DNA of 64,000 nt from Nocardioides sp. HDW12B (GTDB taxonomy: Bacteria; Actinomycetota; Actinomycetes; Propionibacteriales; Nocardioidaceae). The notes under the pieces are model-generated. The model did not search any database. It had not been told where the DNA came from and saw only the letters and a list, made by a program, of their open reading frames with translations. Below, one piece after another: positions 9,062-17,001 of the stretch. Both the position numbers and the translations under genes were made by a program. Position 1 is the stretch's first letter. Each line of letters begins with the position of its first letter. Where the stretch lies: assembly GCF_011299595.1 (NCBI RefSeq), contig NZ_CP049867.1:124001-188000 (forward strand), read 5' to 3'.

Positions 9062-10096
9062 TCAGGTGGTGGTGGCGTCGTGGATCTCGCCGACGAGCAC
9101 CTCGATGGCGTCCTCGAGGAACAGCACCCCGCGGGGCGTGCCGTCGGGGTCGACCGAGGTGGCCATGTGGGCGCCCTGGGCCCGCATCCGGGCCAGCGCG
9201 TCCTCGAGCTCGGCGTCGCGGGAGATCGAGATCAGGCGGCGCTGGCGCTTGGGCGGCACCGGCTCGCCGAACTCCTCCGCGTCGGCCTCCATCACGTCCT
9301 TCATGTGGACGTAGGAGACCGGGGTGCCGTCGTCGGTGAGGACGTAGCGCGAGTAGCCGTGCTCGACCACCGCCCGCTGGATGTCCCCGGGGGTCGAGGA
9401 CAGCGGCAGGTGGACCACGTCGTCCAGCGGCACCTCGATGTCGCGAGCCGCCTTGTCGGTGAACTCGAAGGCCCGGGTCAGCGGCTCCGGGGCATCGGTG
9501 AGGGTGCCCTCGCGCTGCGACTGCTCGACGATCCCGGCCACCTCCTCGAGGGTGAAGGTGCTGTTGGCCTCGTCCTTGGGCTCCACGCCGCACAGCTTCA
9601 CGATGCCGTTGGCGATGGCGTTGAGGAAGGCGATGACCGGGCGGAAGACCCGCGAGACCATCACCAGCGGCGGCGCCAGCAGCAGCGAGGCCCGCTCGGG
9701 CACCGAGAAGGCGATGTTCTTCGGCACCATCTCGCCCAGCACCACGTGCAGGTAGGTGACCAGCACCAGCGCGATGACGAACGCCGTGACGCTGATGGCG
9801 TCCTCCGACATCGGGGTCGCGCCGAGCGGGTACTCCAGCAGGTGGTGGATGGCCGGCTCGGAGACGTTGAGGATCAGCAGCGAGCACACGGTGATGCCGA
9901 GCTGGCTGGTGGCCAGCATCAGCGTGGCGTGCTCCATCGCCCACAGCGTGGTCTTGGCGGCCCGGCTGCCCTCGGCGGCGCGGGGCTCGATCTGGGAGCG
10001 GCGGGCGGAGATCACGGCGAACTCGGCGCCCACGAAGAACGCGTTGCCCGCCAGCAGCACGACCAGCCAGGCCAGGCCGGGGAGGTAGTCGCTCAT
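9062..10096 (-). CDS. CNNM/CBS-domain protein (hemolysin C/CorC family)
   Basis: The 344-residue membrane protein has an N-terminal CNNM (DUF21) domain of about three to four helices (AWLVVLLAGNAFFVGAEFAVISARRSQ is its start; the GEMVPKN motif follows) and two CBS repeats (LPLSSTPGDIQRAVVEHGYSRYVL and later). The family includes putative Mg/Co efflux or magnesium homeostasis proteins. It lacks the C-terminal CorC/HlyC transporter-associated domain that its upstream partner has. Its start overlaps the partner's stop by 4 bp, so the two are translated together and may form a heteromer. Confidence 0.88.
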   Translation of the reverse strand: MSDYLPGLAWLVVLLAGNAFFVGAEFAVISARRSQIEPRAAEGSRAAKTTLWAMEHATLMLATSQLGITVCSLLILNVSEPAIHHLLEYPLGATPMSEDAISVTAFVIALVLVTYLHVVLGEMVPKNIAFSVPERASLLLAPPLVMVSRVFRPVIAFLNAIANGIVKLCGVEPKDEANSTFTLEEVAGIVEQSQREGTLTDAPEPLTRAFEFTDKAARDIEVPLDDVVHLPLSSTPGDIQRAVVEHGYSRYVLTDDGTPVSYVHMKDVMEADAEEFGEPVPPKRQRRLISISRDAELEDALARMRAQGAHMATSVDPDGTPRGVLFLEDAIEVLVGEIHDATTT

Positions 10097-11478
10097 GCCT
10101 GGCTCCTCTCCGCCGTCGAGTCGCTCGGTACGTCGTGCTCGTCCGGCTCGCCGGGGGCCCTGCGGCCGGTGGGCTGGGGGGTGTCGGGCAGGTCGGGCAC
10201 GAACTGCACCCGGCTGACGCGGTGGCCCTCGGTGCGGGTGACGCGGAGCAGGCCGTCCTCGACGGGGACCTCGTCACCCATGTCGGGGATGCGGCCGAGC
10301 GTGGCGGCCAGGAAGCCGTTGACGGTGTCCCAGTCGTCGTCCTCGGGCACCTGCACGCCGGTGCGGGCCAGCACCTCGTCGGGGCGCAGCGAGGCGTCGA
10401 AGGAGATGGAGCGGCCACGACGGGTCAGCGGCGACTGGTAGCGGTCGTGCTCGTCCTCGAGCTCGCCGATGAGCTCCTCGACGAGGTCCTCGACGGTGAC
10501 GACGCCGGAGGTGCCGCCGTACTCGTCGATGACGACGGCGAACTGCAGCCCCTCGCCGCGCAGCTGCTCGAGCAGCTGGGCCGCGCCGAGCGTGTCGGGC
10601 ACGACGACGGGCTCCATCATGAGGTCGCGGGCCCGGACGTCCGCGCGTCGGTCGAGCGGCACGGTGAAGGCCTGCTTGACGTGCATCAGGCCGACGACGT
10701 CGTCGGGTCCCTCGTCGACCACCGGGAGCCGGGAGTGGCCGGAGGCGGCGGCCGCCTCGATGACCTGCGCGGCGGTGTCGTCGACGTGCACCGAGGTCAT
10801 CTGCACCCGCGGCGTCATCATGTCGGCGGCGTCGCGGCTGGAGAAGCGCAGCGTACGGTCGAGCAGCGTGGCGTCGTCCTCCTCGAGCAGCCCGGCGGAG
10901 GCGGAGTGGCGGATCAGCGAGCTGAGCTCCTCGGCGCTGCGTGCGCCGCTGAGCTCCTCCTTCGGCTCGATCCCGATGCTGCGGATGAGGCCGTTGGCGG
11001 TGTTGTTCAGCAGCACGACGATCGGCTTGAAGACTGTCGTGAACACCGTCTGGAACGGGATGACCACCTTGGCGGTGGCAAGCGGCACGGCGAGGGCGAA
11101 GTTCTTGGGCGCCAGCTCGCCGATGACCATCGAGAACAGCGTCGCCAGCAGCACGCCGACGACCGTGCCGACACCGCCGACCGCACCCTCGGGGACGCCG
11201 AGGCCGGTCAGCGGCTCCTCGAGCAGCGAGCTGACCGCCGGCTCGAAGGTGTAGCCGGTCAGCAGCGTGGTCAGCGTGATGCCCAGCTGCGCGCTCGACA
11301 GGTGCGTCGAGGTGATCTTCAGCGCGGCGATGGTCAGCGAGAGCCGCGACTCACCGGCCGCCTGGCGCTTCTCGAGGTCGTGACGGTCGAGGTTGACCAG
11401 GGCGAACTCCGAGGCCACGAACAGCCCGGTGCCGACGGTGAGGACCAGGCCGATGCCCAGCATGAACCACTCGTTCAC
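10093..11478 (-). CDS. CNNM/CBS/CorC_HlyC-domain protein (hemolysin C/CorC family)
   Basis: The 461-residue protein has a CNNM membrane domain (FVASEFALVNLDRHDLEKRQ, then GELAPKNFALAVP), two CBS repeats around residues 205-330 (MTPRVQMTSVHVDDTAAQV, HSRLPVVDEGPDDVVG) and a C-terminal CorC/HlyC domain (VVIDEYGGTSGVVTVEDLVEELIG). This is the full architecture of the family linked to Mg/Co export. The GTG start at 11478 is preceded by AGGAGGAG, which sets it. It is first in a two-gene operon with the shorter CNNM protein downstream. Confidence 0.9.
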   Translation of the reverse strand: MNEWFMLGIGLVLTVGTGLFVASEFALVNLDRHDLEKRQAAGESRLSLTIAALKITSTHLSSAQLGITLTTLLTGYTFEPAVSSLLEEPLTGLGVPEGAVGGVGTVVGVLLATLFSMVIGELAPKNFALAVPLATAKVVIPFQTVFTTVFKPIVVLLNNTANGLIRSIGIEPKEELSGARSAEELSSLIRHSASAGLLEEDDATLLDRTLRFSSRDAADMMTPRVQMTSVHVDDTAAQVIEAAAASGHSRLPVVDEGPDDVVGLMHVKQAFTVPLDRRADVRARDLMMEPVVVPDTLGAAQLLEQLRGEGLQFAVVIDEYGGTSGVVTVEDLVEELIGELEDEHDRYQSPLTRRGRSISFDASLRPDEVLARTGVQVPEDDDWDTVNGFLAATLGRIPDMGDEVPVEDGLLRVTRTEGHRVSRVQFVPDLPDTPQPTGRRAPGEPDEHDVPSDSTAERSQA

Positions 11479-11635
11479 GCGCTCCTCCTGACGTCCCCTG
11501 GGCGCGGGACACGTAGGTCAGGAGGGCGAGGACTTCGGGGCAGGTCATCCATGGTCCGATCATCGTAACGACCGGGTGCGTGCCTCGTGACCGCCTCGCG
11601 CGAGCGCGGAGACCGGCGTCACCCCGGGTCTCGCT

Positions 11636-11697
11636 CGCTCCGTCATACGTCTGGACGGTTCCCGGGCGCAGAAACCGTCCAGGCGTATGACGGAGCG
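11636..11697. repeat. long intergenic inverted repeat, 25-bp arms
   Basis: Arms at 11636-11660 and 11673-11697 pair over 25 bp with one T/C difference that still allows a G-U pair; the spacer is 12 nt (CCCGGGCGCAGA). The arm begins CGCTCCGTCATACG. It lies after the aroQ stop and upstream of the CNNM operon on the same strand, so it could end aroQ transcripts. Confidence 0.85.
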
Positions 11698-11707
11698 GCG
11701 CGGTGCC

Positions 11708-12151
11708 TCAGGCCCAGAGGTCGGCGACGCGGCGCAGTGCCTCGACGTAGCCGGCGACCCCCTGGCCGATCACGTGGTCGGAGGCGACGAGCCCGACGTA
11801 CGACGTGCGGCGGAACTCCTCGCGGGCGTGGATGTCGGAGATGTGGACCTCCACGAACGGCGCCTCGACCACGGCGAGGGCGTCCATGAGCGCGATCGAG
11901 GTGTGGGTGAAGGCGCCGAAGTTGCCCACGACGGCCCAGCCGCCGGCGAACGCCTCGTGGACCCAGTCGATGAGGACGCCCTCGTGGTTGCTCTGGCGGA
12001 AGTCCAGGGTGAGGCCCAGGTCGGCGCAGCCGTCGGCGCACAGCTGCTCGACGTCGGCCAGCGTCGCGGTGCCGTAGACCTCGGGGTCGCGGCGGCCGAG
12101 CAGGTTGAGGTTGGGACCGTTGAGCACCAGGACGGTCCGCGAGGTGGGCAT
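11708..12151 (-). CDS. aroQ: type II 3-dehydroquinate dehydratase
   Basis: The 147-residue product has the family length and motifs: LVLNGPNLNLLGRRDPEVYG with the catalytic Tyr near residue 26, the flexible lid Arg, NFGAFTHTS, and VEVHISDIHAREEFRRTSY with the active-site His. The enzyme converts 3-dehydroquinate to 3-dehydroshikimate in the shikimate pathway or in quinate breakdown. It stands alone here, away from aroB/aroC/aroK, so either role is possible. The NFG in place of the more usual NAG/NPG is a small deviation. The gene ends next to a 25-bp inverted repeat. Confidence 0.9.
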   Translation of the reverse strand: MPTSRTVLVLNGPNLNLLGRRDPEVYGTATLADVEQLCADGCADLGLTLDFRQSNHEGVLIDWVHEAFAGGWAVVGNFGAFTHTSIALMDALAVVEAPFVEVHISDIHAREEFRRTSYVGLVASDHVIGQGVAGYVEALRRVADLWA

Positions 12152-12178
12152 GCCCGCAGTTATACCGGCTGGAGCGGC

Positions 12179-13030
12179 TCAGGCGGTTCGCGCGACCGGG
12201 TCGGAGGCCTGCGCCAGCAGGGAGGCGAGGAACTCGCTGGTGCCGTGGTGCAGCGCGAGGGTGGCGAGCGGGTCGCCGCGGGTCTCGCCCCGGTTGACGA
12301 TCACGACGGGCGTGCCGGTCTTCGCGGCGTGCCGCACGAAGCGCAGGCCCGACATCACCGTCAGCGAGGAGCCGAGGACGAGCAGGGCCGGCGCGGTGTC
12401 GACGAGGTCGTAGCAGCGCTGCACCCGCGGCTTGGGCACGCTCTCCCCGAAGTAGACGACGTCGGGCTTGAGCACGCCGCCGCAGGTCTCGCAGGCCGGC
12501 ACGTGGAAGCCGCCGGTGTCGGCGATCTCGACGTCGCCGTCGGGCCGGTCCTCGGCGGGCGCGACCTGGCGCTCCAGCCAGCCGGGGTTGATCGTCTCCA
12601 TCCGTCGCTGCAGGTCGCGCCGGGGGCTGACCGTGCCGCAGTCGAGGCACACGACGTCGGCGAGGCGGCCGTGCAGGGCGATGACGCTGGGGGAGCCGGC
12701 GCGCTCGTGGAGGCCGTCGACGTTCTGGGTGACCAGGCCGCGGCACACGCCGCCCTGCTGCAGCCGCGCCAGCGCGACGTGGCCGGGGTTCGGGTCGGCG
12801 TCGCGCATCCGCGTCCAGCCCACGAAGGAGCGGGCCCAGTAGCGCTGCCGGGCGCGCGGACCCGACACGAACTCGGCGTACGTCATGGGGGTGCGGTTCA
12901 CCGCACCGGGGCCGCGGTAGTCGGGGATGCCGGAGTCGGTGCTCATCCCGGCGCCGGTCAGGGCGACGAAGCCGCTGTCCAGCAGGAGCGCAGCGGCCCG
13001 GTCGATGCTGCCGACCCGGGGTGCGCTCAC
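12179..13030 (-). CDS. NAD-dependent protein deacylase (sirtuin)
   Basis: The 283-residue protein has the Sir2 signatures GAGMSTDSGIPDYRGPG (NAD binding), TQNVDGLHERAG, the catalytic His in IALHGRLADVVC, and the zinc ligands CLDCG and CETCGG followed by LKPDVVYFGESVP. It removes acyl groups from lysines using NAD. The start is the GTG at 13028-13030. A tiny zinc-ribbon gene lies just upstream on the same strand with 9 bp between them, so they are probably co-transcribed. Confidence 0.92.
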   Translation of the reverse strand: MSAPRVGSIDRAAALLLDSGFVALTGAGMSTDSGIPDYRGPGAVNRTPMTYAEFVSGPRARQRYWARSFVGWTRMRDADPNPGHVALARLQQGGVCRGLVTQNVDGLHERAGSPSVIALHGRLADVVCLDCGTVSPRRDLQRRMETINPGWLERQVAPAEDRPDGDVEIADTGGFHVPACETCGGVLKPDVVYFGESVPKPRVQRCYDLVDTAPALLVLGSSLTVMSGLRFVRHAAKTGTPVVIVNRGETRGDPLATLALHHGTSEFLASLLAQASDPVARTA

Positions 13031-13039
13031 TCCGTCAGG

Positions 13040-13213
13040 TTACGCGGGCCTCCGAAGCGTCACGCTGCTCCCGCAGCGCGGGCAGTGCGTGCGCGAGCAG
13101 ATGTCGAGCTCCTGCCCGCAGTGGCACACGCCCGCGTTGCCGCGCCGCTGCGCCATCGAGACGGTCGGGCCGCCCCAGCCGCCGGCCGTTCCCGCCAGCT
13201 TCTCTGTCGTCAT
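13040..13213 (-). CDS. 57-residue zinc-ribbon protein
   Basis: A short reading frame runs from the ATG at 13211-13213 to a TAA at 13040-13042. The product has two cysteine knuckles, VCHCGQELDICS and HCPRCGSS, giving five cysteines in a zinc-ribbon-like pattern, with a Gly-rich N-terminus (GTAGGWGGPTVSMAQRRG). GGGGG about 10 bases upstream can serve as ribosome site. The stop is 9 bp before the sirtuin start, suggesting an operon. I do not know its function. It is too short for most gene callers and I rate it as real because of the cysteine pattern. Confidence 0.7.
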   Translation of the reverse strand: MTTEKLAGTAGGWGGPTVSMAQRRGNAGVCHCGQELDICSRTHCPRCGSSVTLRRPA

Positions 13214-13396
13214 CCCCAAGCCCCCTTGGTGTGTCGTGCCTCCACTACACGCCTGTCGTGTCGACGGCGACAGGGCCCTATGCCCTAGATGTCCTGGGTG
13301 CCGAGGGACCGGTCACGGGCGTTTGGTCCCGGCGACGACCGGCCGAACGGTCAACCGCCACGCACGTCCGTGCGTGCGCGTGGTTGCATCGGGGCC

Positions 13397-14125
13397 ATGA
13401 CAGGCGAGACGAGCGAGGCGAGCGAGCACCCGGTCCCCAGGGCAGCCGAGGACGAGCTGCGGATCGCGGAGTGGCAGGCGGCGTACGCGCGGGTGCGCGA
13501 CCTGGTCGCCGCCACCGACGACGCGGCCCTCGAGGAGCGGGTGCCGGCCTGCCCCGGGTGGACCGGCCGCGAGCTGCTGGCCCACATGGTCGGGCTCGGG
13601 TCCGACGTCGTGGACGGCGACGAGCCCGACGACCACAACGAGGCGTGGACCCAGGCCCAGGTCGACGCGCGCGCCGACCGGTCGCCGGCCGACCTGCTCG
13701 CGGAGTGGGCGGCCACGGCGCCGCGGCTGGTGACGTGGATGCGCGCCCGGGGGACCCGGCCGCTCAACGACGTCGTCATCCACGAGCAGGACCTCCGCGG
13801 GGCGCTGGACGCACCCGGCGGTCGCGACAGCCGCGGCCTCGCGCTGGTGCGCGAGGGCATGGCCGGACGCGTCGGGTCGAAGGTCACGGACCTGCCGCCG
13901 CTGGCGCTGGTGGCGAACGACGAGGACTGGTCGTGGTGCTCGAGCGGTCCGGTGGAGGACGCCGCGGTGCGGCTGGAGGCGTCCGGCTTCGACCTCGCCC
14001 GAGCGCTGGTGTCCCGGCGTACGCCGCAGCAGCTGGCGTCGTGGACGGTGACCGGGGACGTGTCGGCGTACCTCGCCGCCTTCGCGCACCTGGGGCCTCC
14101 GCCCGACGGCCCGCTCCCCGAGTGA
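13397..14125 (+). CDS. maleylpyruvate isomerase family protein (mycothiol-dependent fold)
   Basis: The 242-residue protein has the four-helix DinB/MDMPI N-terminal fold: ACPGWTGRELLAHMVGLGSD with the metal-binding His and the later VIHEQDLRGAL, which matches the TIGR03083 actinobacterial family. Characterised relatives use mycothiol as a cofactor; whether this member is enzymatic is unknown. The ATG at 13397 fits family starts; the frame is open further upstream but that part is not conserved-looking. It converges on the TetR gene. Confidence 0.82.
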   Translation: MTGETSEASEHPVPRAAEDELRIAEWQAAYARVRDLVAATDDAALEERVPACPGWTGRELLAHMVGLGSDVVDGDEPDDHNEAWTQAQVDARADRSPADLLAEWAATAPRLVTWMRARGTRPLNDVVIHEQDLRGALDAPGGRDSRGLALVREGMAGRVGSKVTDLPPLALVANDEDWSWCSSGPVEDAAVRLEASGFDLARALVSRRTPQQLASWTVTGDVSAYLAAFAHLGPPPDGPLPE

Positions 14126-14143
14126 GCGACCCCGGACGGACCG

Positions 14144-14851
14144 CTACTGGCTGAGCTCGAGGTCGAGGCGGTCGAGCAGCGCCTCGAGGGCGTCCTCGAA
14201 GTCGACGTCGGCGTCGTGGCGGCGCAGCCGCGACTTCAGCCGGAGCAGCGTGGGGAAGTCGTCGAGGTCGACCTGCTGGTCGTCGTTGGGCACGTCGGCG
14301 TCGCCCTCGTCCAACGGCTCCTCCGGCGGGCCCGCGGGGGCGCCGGCCTGCACGACCTCGAGCAGCAGGTGTCCGAGCAGGAAGCCGGTGAAGGCCTTGT
14401 AGACCCACACCGCGTTGTCCTCGCTCAGCCCCCGGTGGAGGAGCCCGTCGAGGAAGTCCTCGACGAGGGCGAGGTTGCGCAGCGGCGGTCGCAGCCAGGG
14501 CGCCGCGGGCGGCCGGGTGGCCACGAGCGGGAACAGCTGCGGGTGGTCGACGGCGATGGCGCGGATCGCGTGGGCGACGTGCTGGAGGAAGGCCTGCCAG
14601 CCGTCGGCGGGCCCCAGGGGGTCACGCGGAGGGACCCGGATGCTCTCGACGAGGTCGGCGACCATCGCCTCGAGCAGGTCCTCGCGGCCGTTGACGTGGT
14701 GGTAGAGCGCCATCGCCTCGACGCCGAGGAGACGGCCGAGCTGGCGCATCGACAGGGCGCTCAGGCCGTACTGGTCGACCATGGCGATCGCCGCGGTCAC
14801 CACCGTCTCGCGCGACAGGGGTGCCCCCCGCGGGGGTGTGGCGGCGCTCAT
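14144..14851 (-). CDS. TetR/AcrR family transcriptional regulator
   Basis: The 235-residue protein begins with a helix-turn-helix of TetR type (SRETVVTAAIAMVDQYGLSALSMRQLGRLLGVEAMALYHHVNGREDLLEAMV). The C-terminal part is a TetR_C-like helical ligand domain with an acidic insert (about residues 175-205). The ATG at 14851 and a GTG at 14860 are both possible starts. It is divergent from the mechanosensitive channel gene, and the shared intergenic region carries two TTACG palindromes that are good candidate operators, so it may control that gene and itself. Confidence 0.88.
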   Translation of the reverse strand: MSAATPPRGAPLSRETVVTAAIAMVDQYGLSALSMRQLGRLLGVEAMALYHHVNGREDLLEAMVADLVESIRVPPRDPLGPADGWQAFLQHVAHAIRAIAVDHPQLFPLVATRPPAAPWLRPPLRNLALVEDFLDGLLHRGLSEDNAVWVYKAFTGFLLGHLLLEVVQAGAPAGPPEEPLDEGDADVPNDDQQVDLDDFPTLLRLKSRLRRHDADVDFEDALEALLDRLDLELSQ

Positions 14852-14920
14852 CGCACCCACGGTACGACGGAGTGGGTGCCTGACAGCGGGGAACGACGGT
14901 TCTGCCGGTGCACGCCATTT

Positions 14921-14948
14921 TTACGCCATAAAGAGGTTTACGCCGTAA
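14921..14948. promoter_or_regulatory. two TTACG-N-CGTAA palindromic half-turn sites
   Basis: TTACGCCATAA (14921-14931) and TTACGCCGTAA (14938-14948) lie 17 bp apart centre to centre in an unusually AT-rich patch between the divergent TetR and channel genes. The second is a perfect 11-bp palindrome around one central base. The arrangement is what a TetR dimer pair would bind. Confidence 0.5.
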
Positions 14949-15006
14949 GGATGTGTCGCACGGTGGGAAGGAAAGTCCTTTCACGACAGAACGGAATCGC
15001 ACAGTC

Positions 15007-16023
15007 ATGGACATCGGAAACAGCTTCGAGGAGGCGACGGACGGGATCTTCGGATTCCTCCCGAACCTCCTGGGCTTCCTGCTCATCCTGCTCATCGGGT
15101 TCGTCATCGCGAAGGTCGTCAGCACGGTCGCCCGCAAGGCGCTCGAGAAGGCCGGCCTCGACCGGCGGCTGCACAGCTCGGAGGCCCACAACTACGTCGA
15201 GAAGGTCATGCCCGGCGCCAGCCCGTCGAACGCGATCTCCACGGTCGTCTTCTGGCTGATCTTCATCTTCTTCATCTTCAGCGCCATCGGCGCGCTGCAG
15301 ATCCCCGCGCTGACCACGTTCATGAACCAGGTGCTCGCCTACCTGCCCAACGTGATCGTCGCGATCTTCATCTTCGTGCTCGCCTCGCTCGTCGCGGGCG
15401 GCGTCGCCGCAGCCGTCGGCAAGGTCATGGGCGACACCCCGACCGGCAAGGTTGTGGCCACCATCGTCCCGGCCCTCGTCATGGTCATCGCCATGTTCAT
15501 GATCCTCGAGCAGCTGCAGATCGCTCCCGAGATCGTGCGCATCGCCTTCGGTGCCACCATGTTCGCGCTGGCCCTCGGCCTCGCCCTGGCCTTCGGCCTC
15601 GGTGGACGTGGTGTCGCGCAGCAGATGCTGGAGGACGCCTACCGCAAGGGCCGCGAGCAGCGCGACCAGGTCAAGGCCGACGTGCAGCGGGGACGCGAGC
15701 GCGCGGAGGCGAAGGCCCGTGAGGCCGCTCCGAGCCAGGGCGGCGCGACGTCGCACGACGCCGGCGCCTACGACCAGTCGACCGCCACCCCGGCGTACGG
15801 CCAGGGCGCCTACGACCAGAGCGCCTACGACCAGGGTGCCTACGACCAGGGCGGCCACGAGTCGCGTCGGACCGGCACGGCGCCGTACGACAGCTACGAC
15901 CACGGCGCCTTCGAGCAGGGTGCGGACCCGGCACCGCGTCAGACCGGTGCCTCGGCGCCGTACGACGCGGGTGACGTCGAGACCCAGCAGTTCGAGCCGC
16001 GCCACGACCCCCGGACCTCCTGA
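15007..16023 (+). CDS. small mechanosensitive channel-like membrane protein with disordered tail
   Basis: The 338-residue protein has four to five hydrophobic helices and two TM_helix repeats (LLGFLLILLIGFVIAKVVS and VIVAIFIFVLASLVAGGVAAAVG) as in CmpX/MscS-related conserved TM_helix proteins. The C-terminal 100 residues are low complexity with repeats of AYDQS/AYDQG (about residues 250-280), likely a disordered cytoplasmic tail. The ATG at 15007 follows an AT-rich promoter region shared with the TetR gene. A gated channel role in osmotic or envelope stress is inferred from family only. Confidence 0.8.
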   Translation: MDIGNSFEEATDGIFGFLPNLLGFLLILLIGFVIAKVVSTVARKALEKAGLDRRLHSSEAHNYVEKVMPGASPSNAISTVVFWLIFIFFIFSAIGALQIPALTTFMNQVLAYLPNVIVAIFIFVLASLVAGGVAAAVGKVMGDTPTGKVVATIVPALVMVIAMFMILEQLQIAPEIVRIAFGATMFALALGLALAFGLGGRGVAQQMLEDAYRKGREQRDQVKADVQRGRERAEAKAREAAPSQGGATSHDAGAYDQSTATPAYGQGAYDQSAYDQGAYDQGGHESRRTGTAPYDSYDHGAFEQGADPAPRQTGASAPYDAGDVETQQFEPRHDPRTS

Positions 16024-16059
16024 GGCCCGGACGATCCGCCGCTGACGAGCGGCACCCCG

Positions 16060-16100
16060 CGACGCCCCCCGACCTGCCTCCCAAGGGCCGGGGGGCGTCG
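16060..16100 (+). terminator. strong GC hairpin after the channel gene
   Basis: CGACGCCCCCCG (16060-16071) pairs with CGGGGGGCGTCG (16089-16100) over 12 bp, with a 17-nt loop. There is no T tract. The loop contains GCCTCCCAAG, close to the C-rich loop of the 6C RNA at 50741. Confidence 0.6.
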
Positions 16101-16116
16101 TGCTCCCCCTCCACCC

Positions 16117-16182
16117 GCGAGGCGTCGGTCGTTCGGGCGCGAGGCGTCGGTCGTGCAGGCGCGAGGCGCCGGTCGTGCAGGT
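16117..16182. repeat. three tandem 22-bp units (family with 62381 array)
   Basis: Three 22-bp units at 16117, 16139 and 16161 follow the pattern GCGAGGCGTCGGTCGTGCAG plus GC. An inverted partial copy (GTACGACGCCTCAG) follows at 16183-16196, allowing a hairpin. The array lies between the convergent channel and yajQ genes. The unit length and sequence match the array between folE and folP. Confidence 0.8.
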
Positions 16183-16192
16183 GTACGACGCC

Positions 16193-16684
16193 TCAGCGGT
16201 AGTTGGTGAACTGCACCGCGAACTCGTAGTCCTGCTCCTTGACGAGCTGCTGGACGGCCTGGAGGTCGTCGCGCTTCTTCGAGGAGACACGCAGCTCGTC
16301 ACCCTGCACCTGCGCCTTGACGCCCTTGGGGCCCTCGTCGCGGATGAGCTTGCTGATCTTCTTGGCGTCCTCGGTGGTGATGCCCTCCTTGAGGGCGATG
16401 CTGATCTTCGACTGCTGGCCCGAGGGGCGCGGGTCGCCGGCGTCGAGGATCTTGAGGCTGAGCTGGCGCTTGACCAGCTTCTCCTTGAAGACGTCGAGCA
16501 CGGCCTTCGCGCGCTCCTCGGCGTTGGCGGAGATCTCGATGGTCTTCTCGCCCGACCAGGTGATCTCGGCGCCGGTGCCCTTGAAGTCGTAGCGCTGGGT
16601 GATCTCGCGGGCGGCCTGCCCGAGGGCGTTGTCGACCTCCTGGCGGTCGATCTTGGAGACGATGTCGAACGACGAGTCGGCCAT
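16193..16684 (-). CDS. yajQ: YajQ-family nucleotide-binding protein
   Basis: The 163-residue product matches the whole YajQ/UPF0234 family: [20 protein letters not shown] at the start, [14 protein letters not shown], and the closing LQFTNYR-like VQFTNYR. Members bind c-di-GMP or other nucleotides and RNA, and act as regulatory factors in some bacteria. The start is the ATG at 16682-16684. The gene is convergent with the channel gene and divergent from tRNA-Tyr. Confidence 0.93.
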   Translation of the reverse strand: MADSSFDIVSKIDRQEVDNALGQAAREITQRYDFKGTGAEITWSGEKTIEISANAEERAKAVLDVFKEKLVKRQLSLKILDAGDPRPSGQQSKISIALKEGITTEDAKKISKLIRDEGPKGVKAQVQGDELRVSSKKRDDLQAVQQLVKEQDYEFAVQFTNYR

Positions 16685-16824
16685 GAGGACGCTCCTTGCG
16701 GTCTGGGGTGGGCGCGCGCCGGGACGTGCGCGTCGAGGGTCCGGCCGATTCTGAGGAGGGCCGGGTGCTGCGCTATCCTTTCGTCTCGTTGCCCCAGGCT
16801 CAACCCGGGGCGAAGCAGCACCCC

Positions 16825-16905
16825 GGCAGGTTGCCCGAGCGGCCAATGGGAGCGGACTGTAAATCCGTCGCGAAAGCTTCGAAGGTTCGAATCCTTCACC
16901 TGCCA
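16825..16905 (+). tRNA. tRNA-Tyr (GUA)
   Basis: The acceptor stem GGCAGGT pairs with ACCTGCC, followed by discriminator A. The anticodon stem GCGGA/TCCGT encloses CTGTAAA, giving the GUA anticodon. A long variable arm (CGCGAAAGCTTCG) makes it class II, as expected for bacterial tRNA-Tyr, and the T arm GAAGG-TTCGAAT-CCTTC is canonical. The 3' CCA is not encoded. A TATCCT hexamer at 16774 is a possible -10 element. Confidence 0.95.
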
Positions 16906-17001
16906 CACGACCGAGGGGTCGGCCCACGCGGCCGGCCCCTCGACGTGCTTCCGGGGCTCTGTCGTCCCGGCTGCCGCACCTCGAGGTGGCAGGCTCGGGT
17001 C

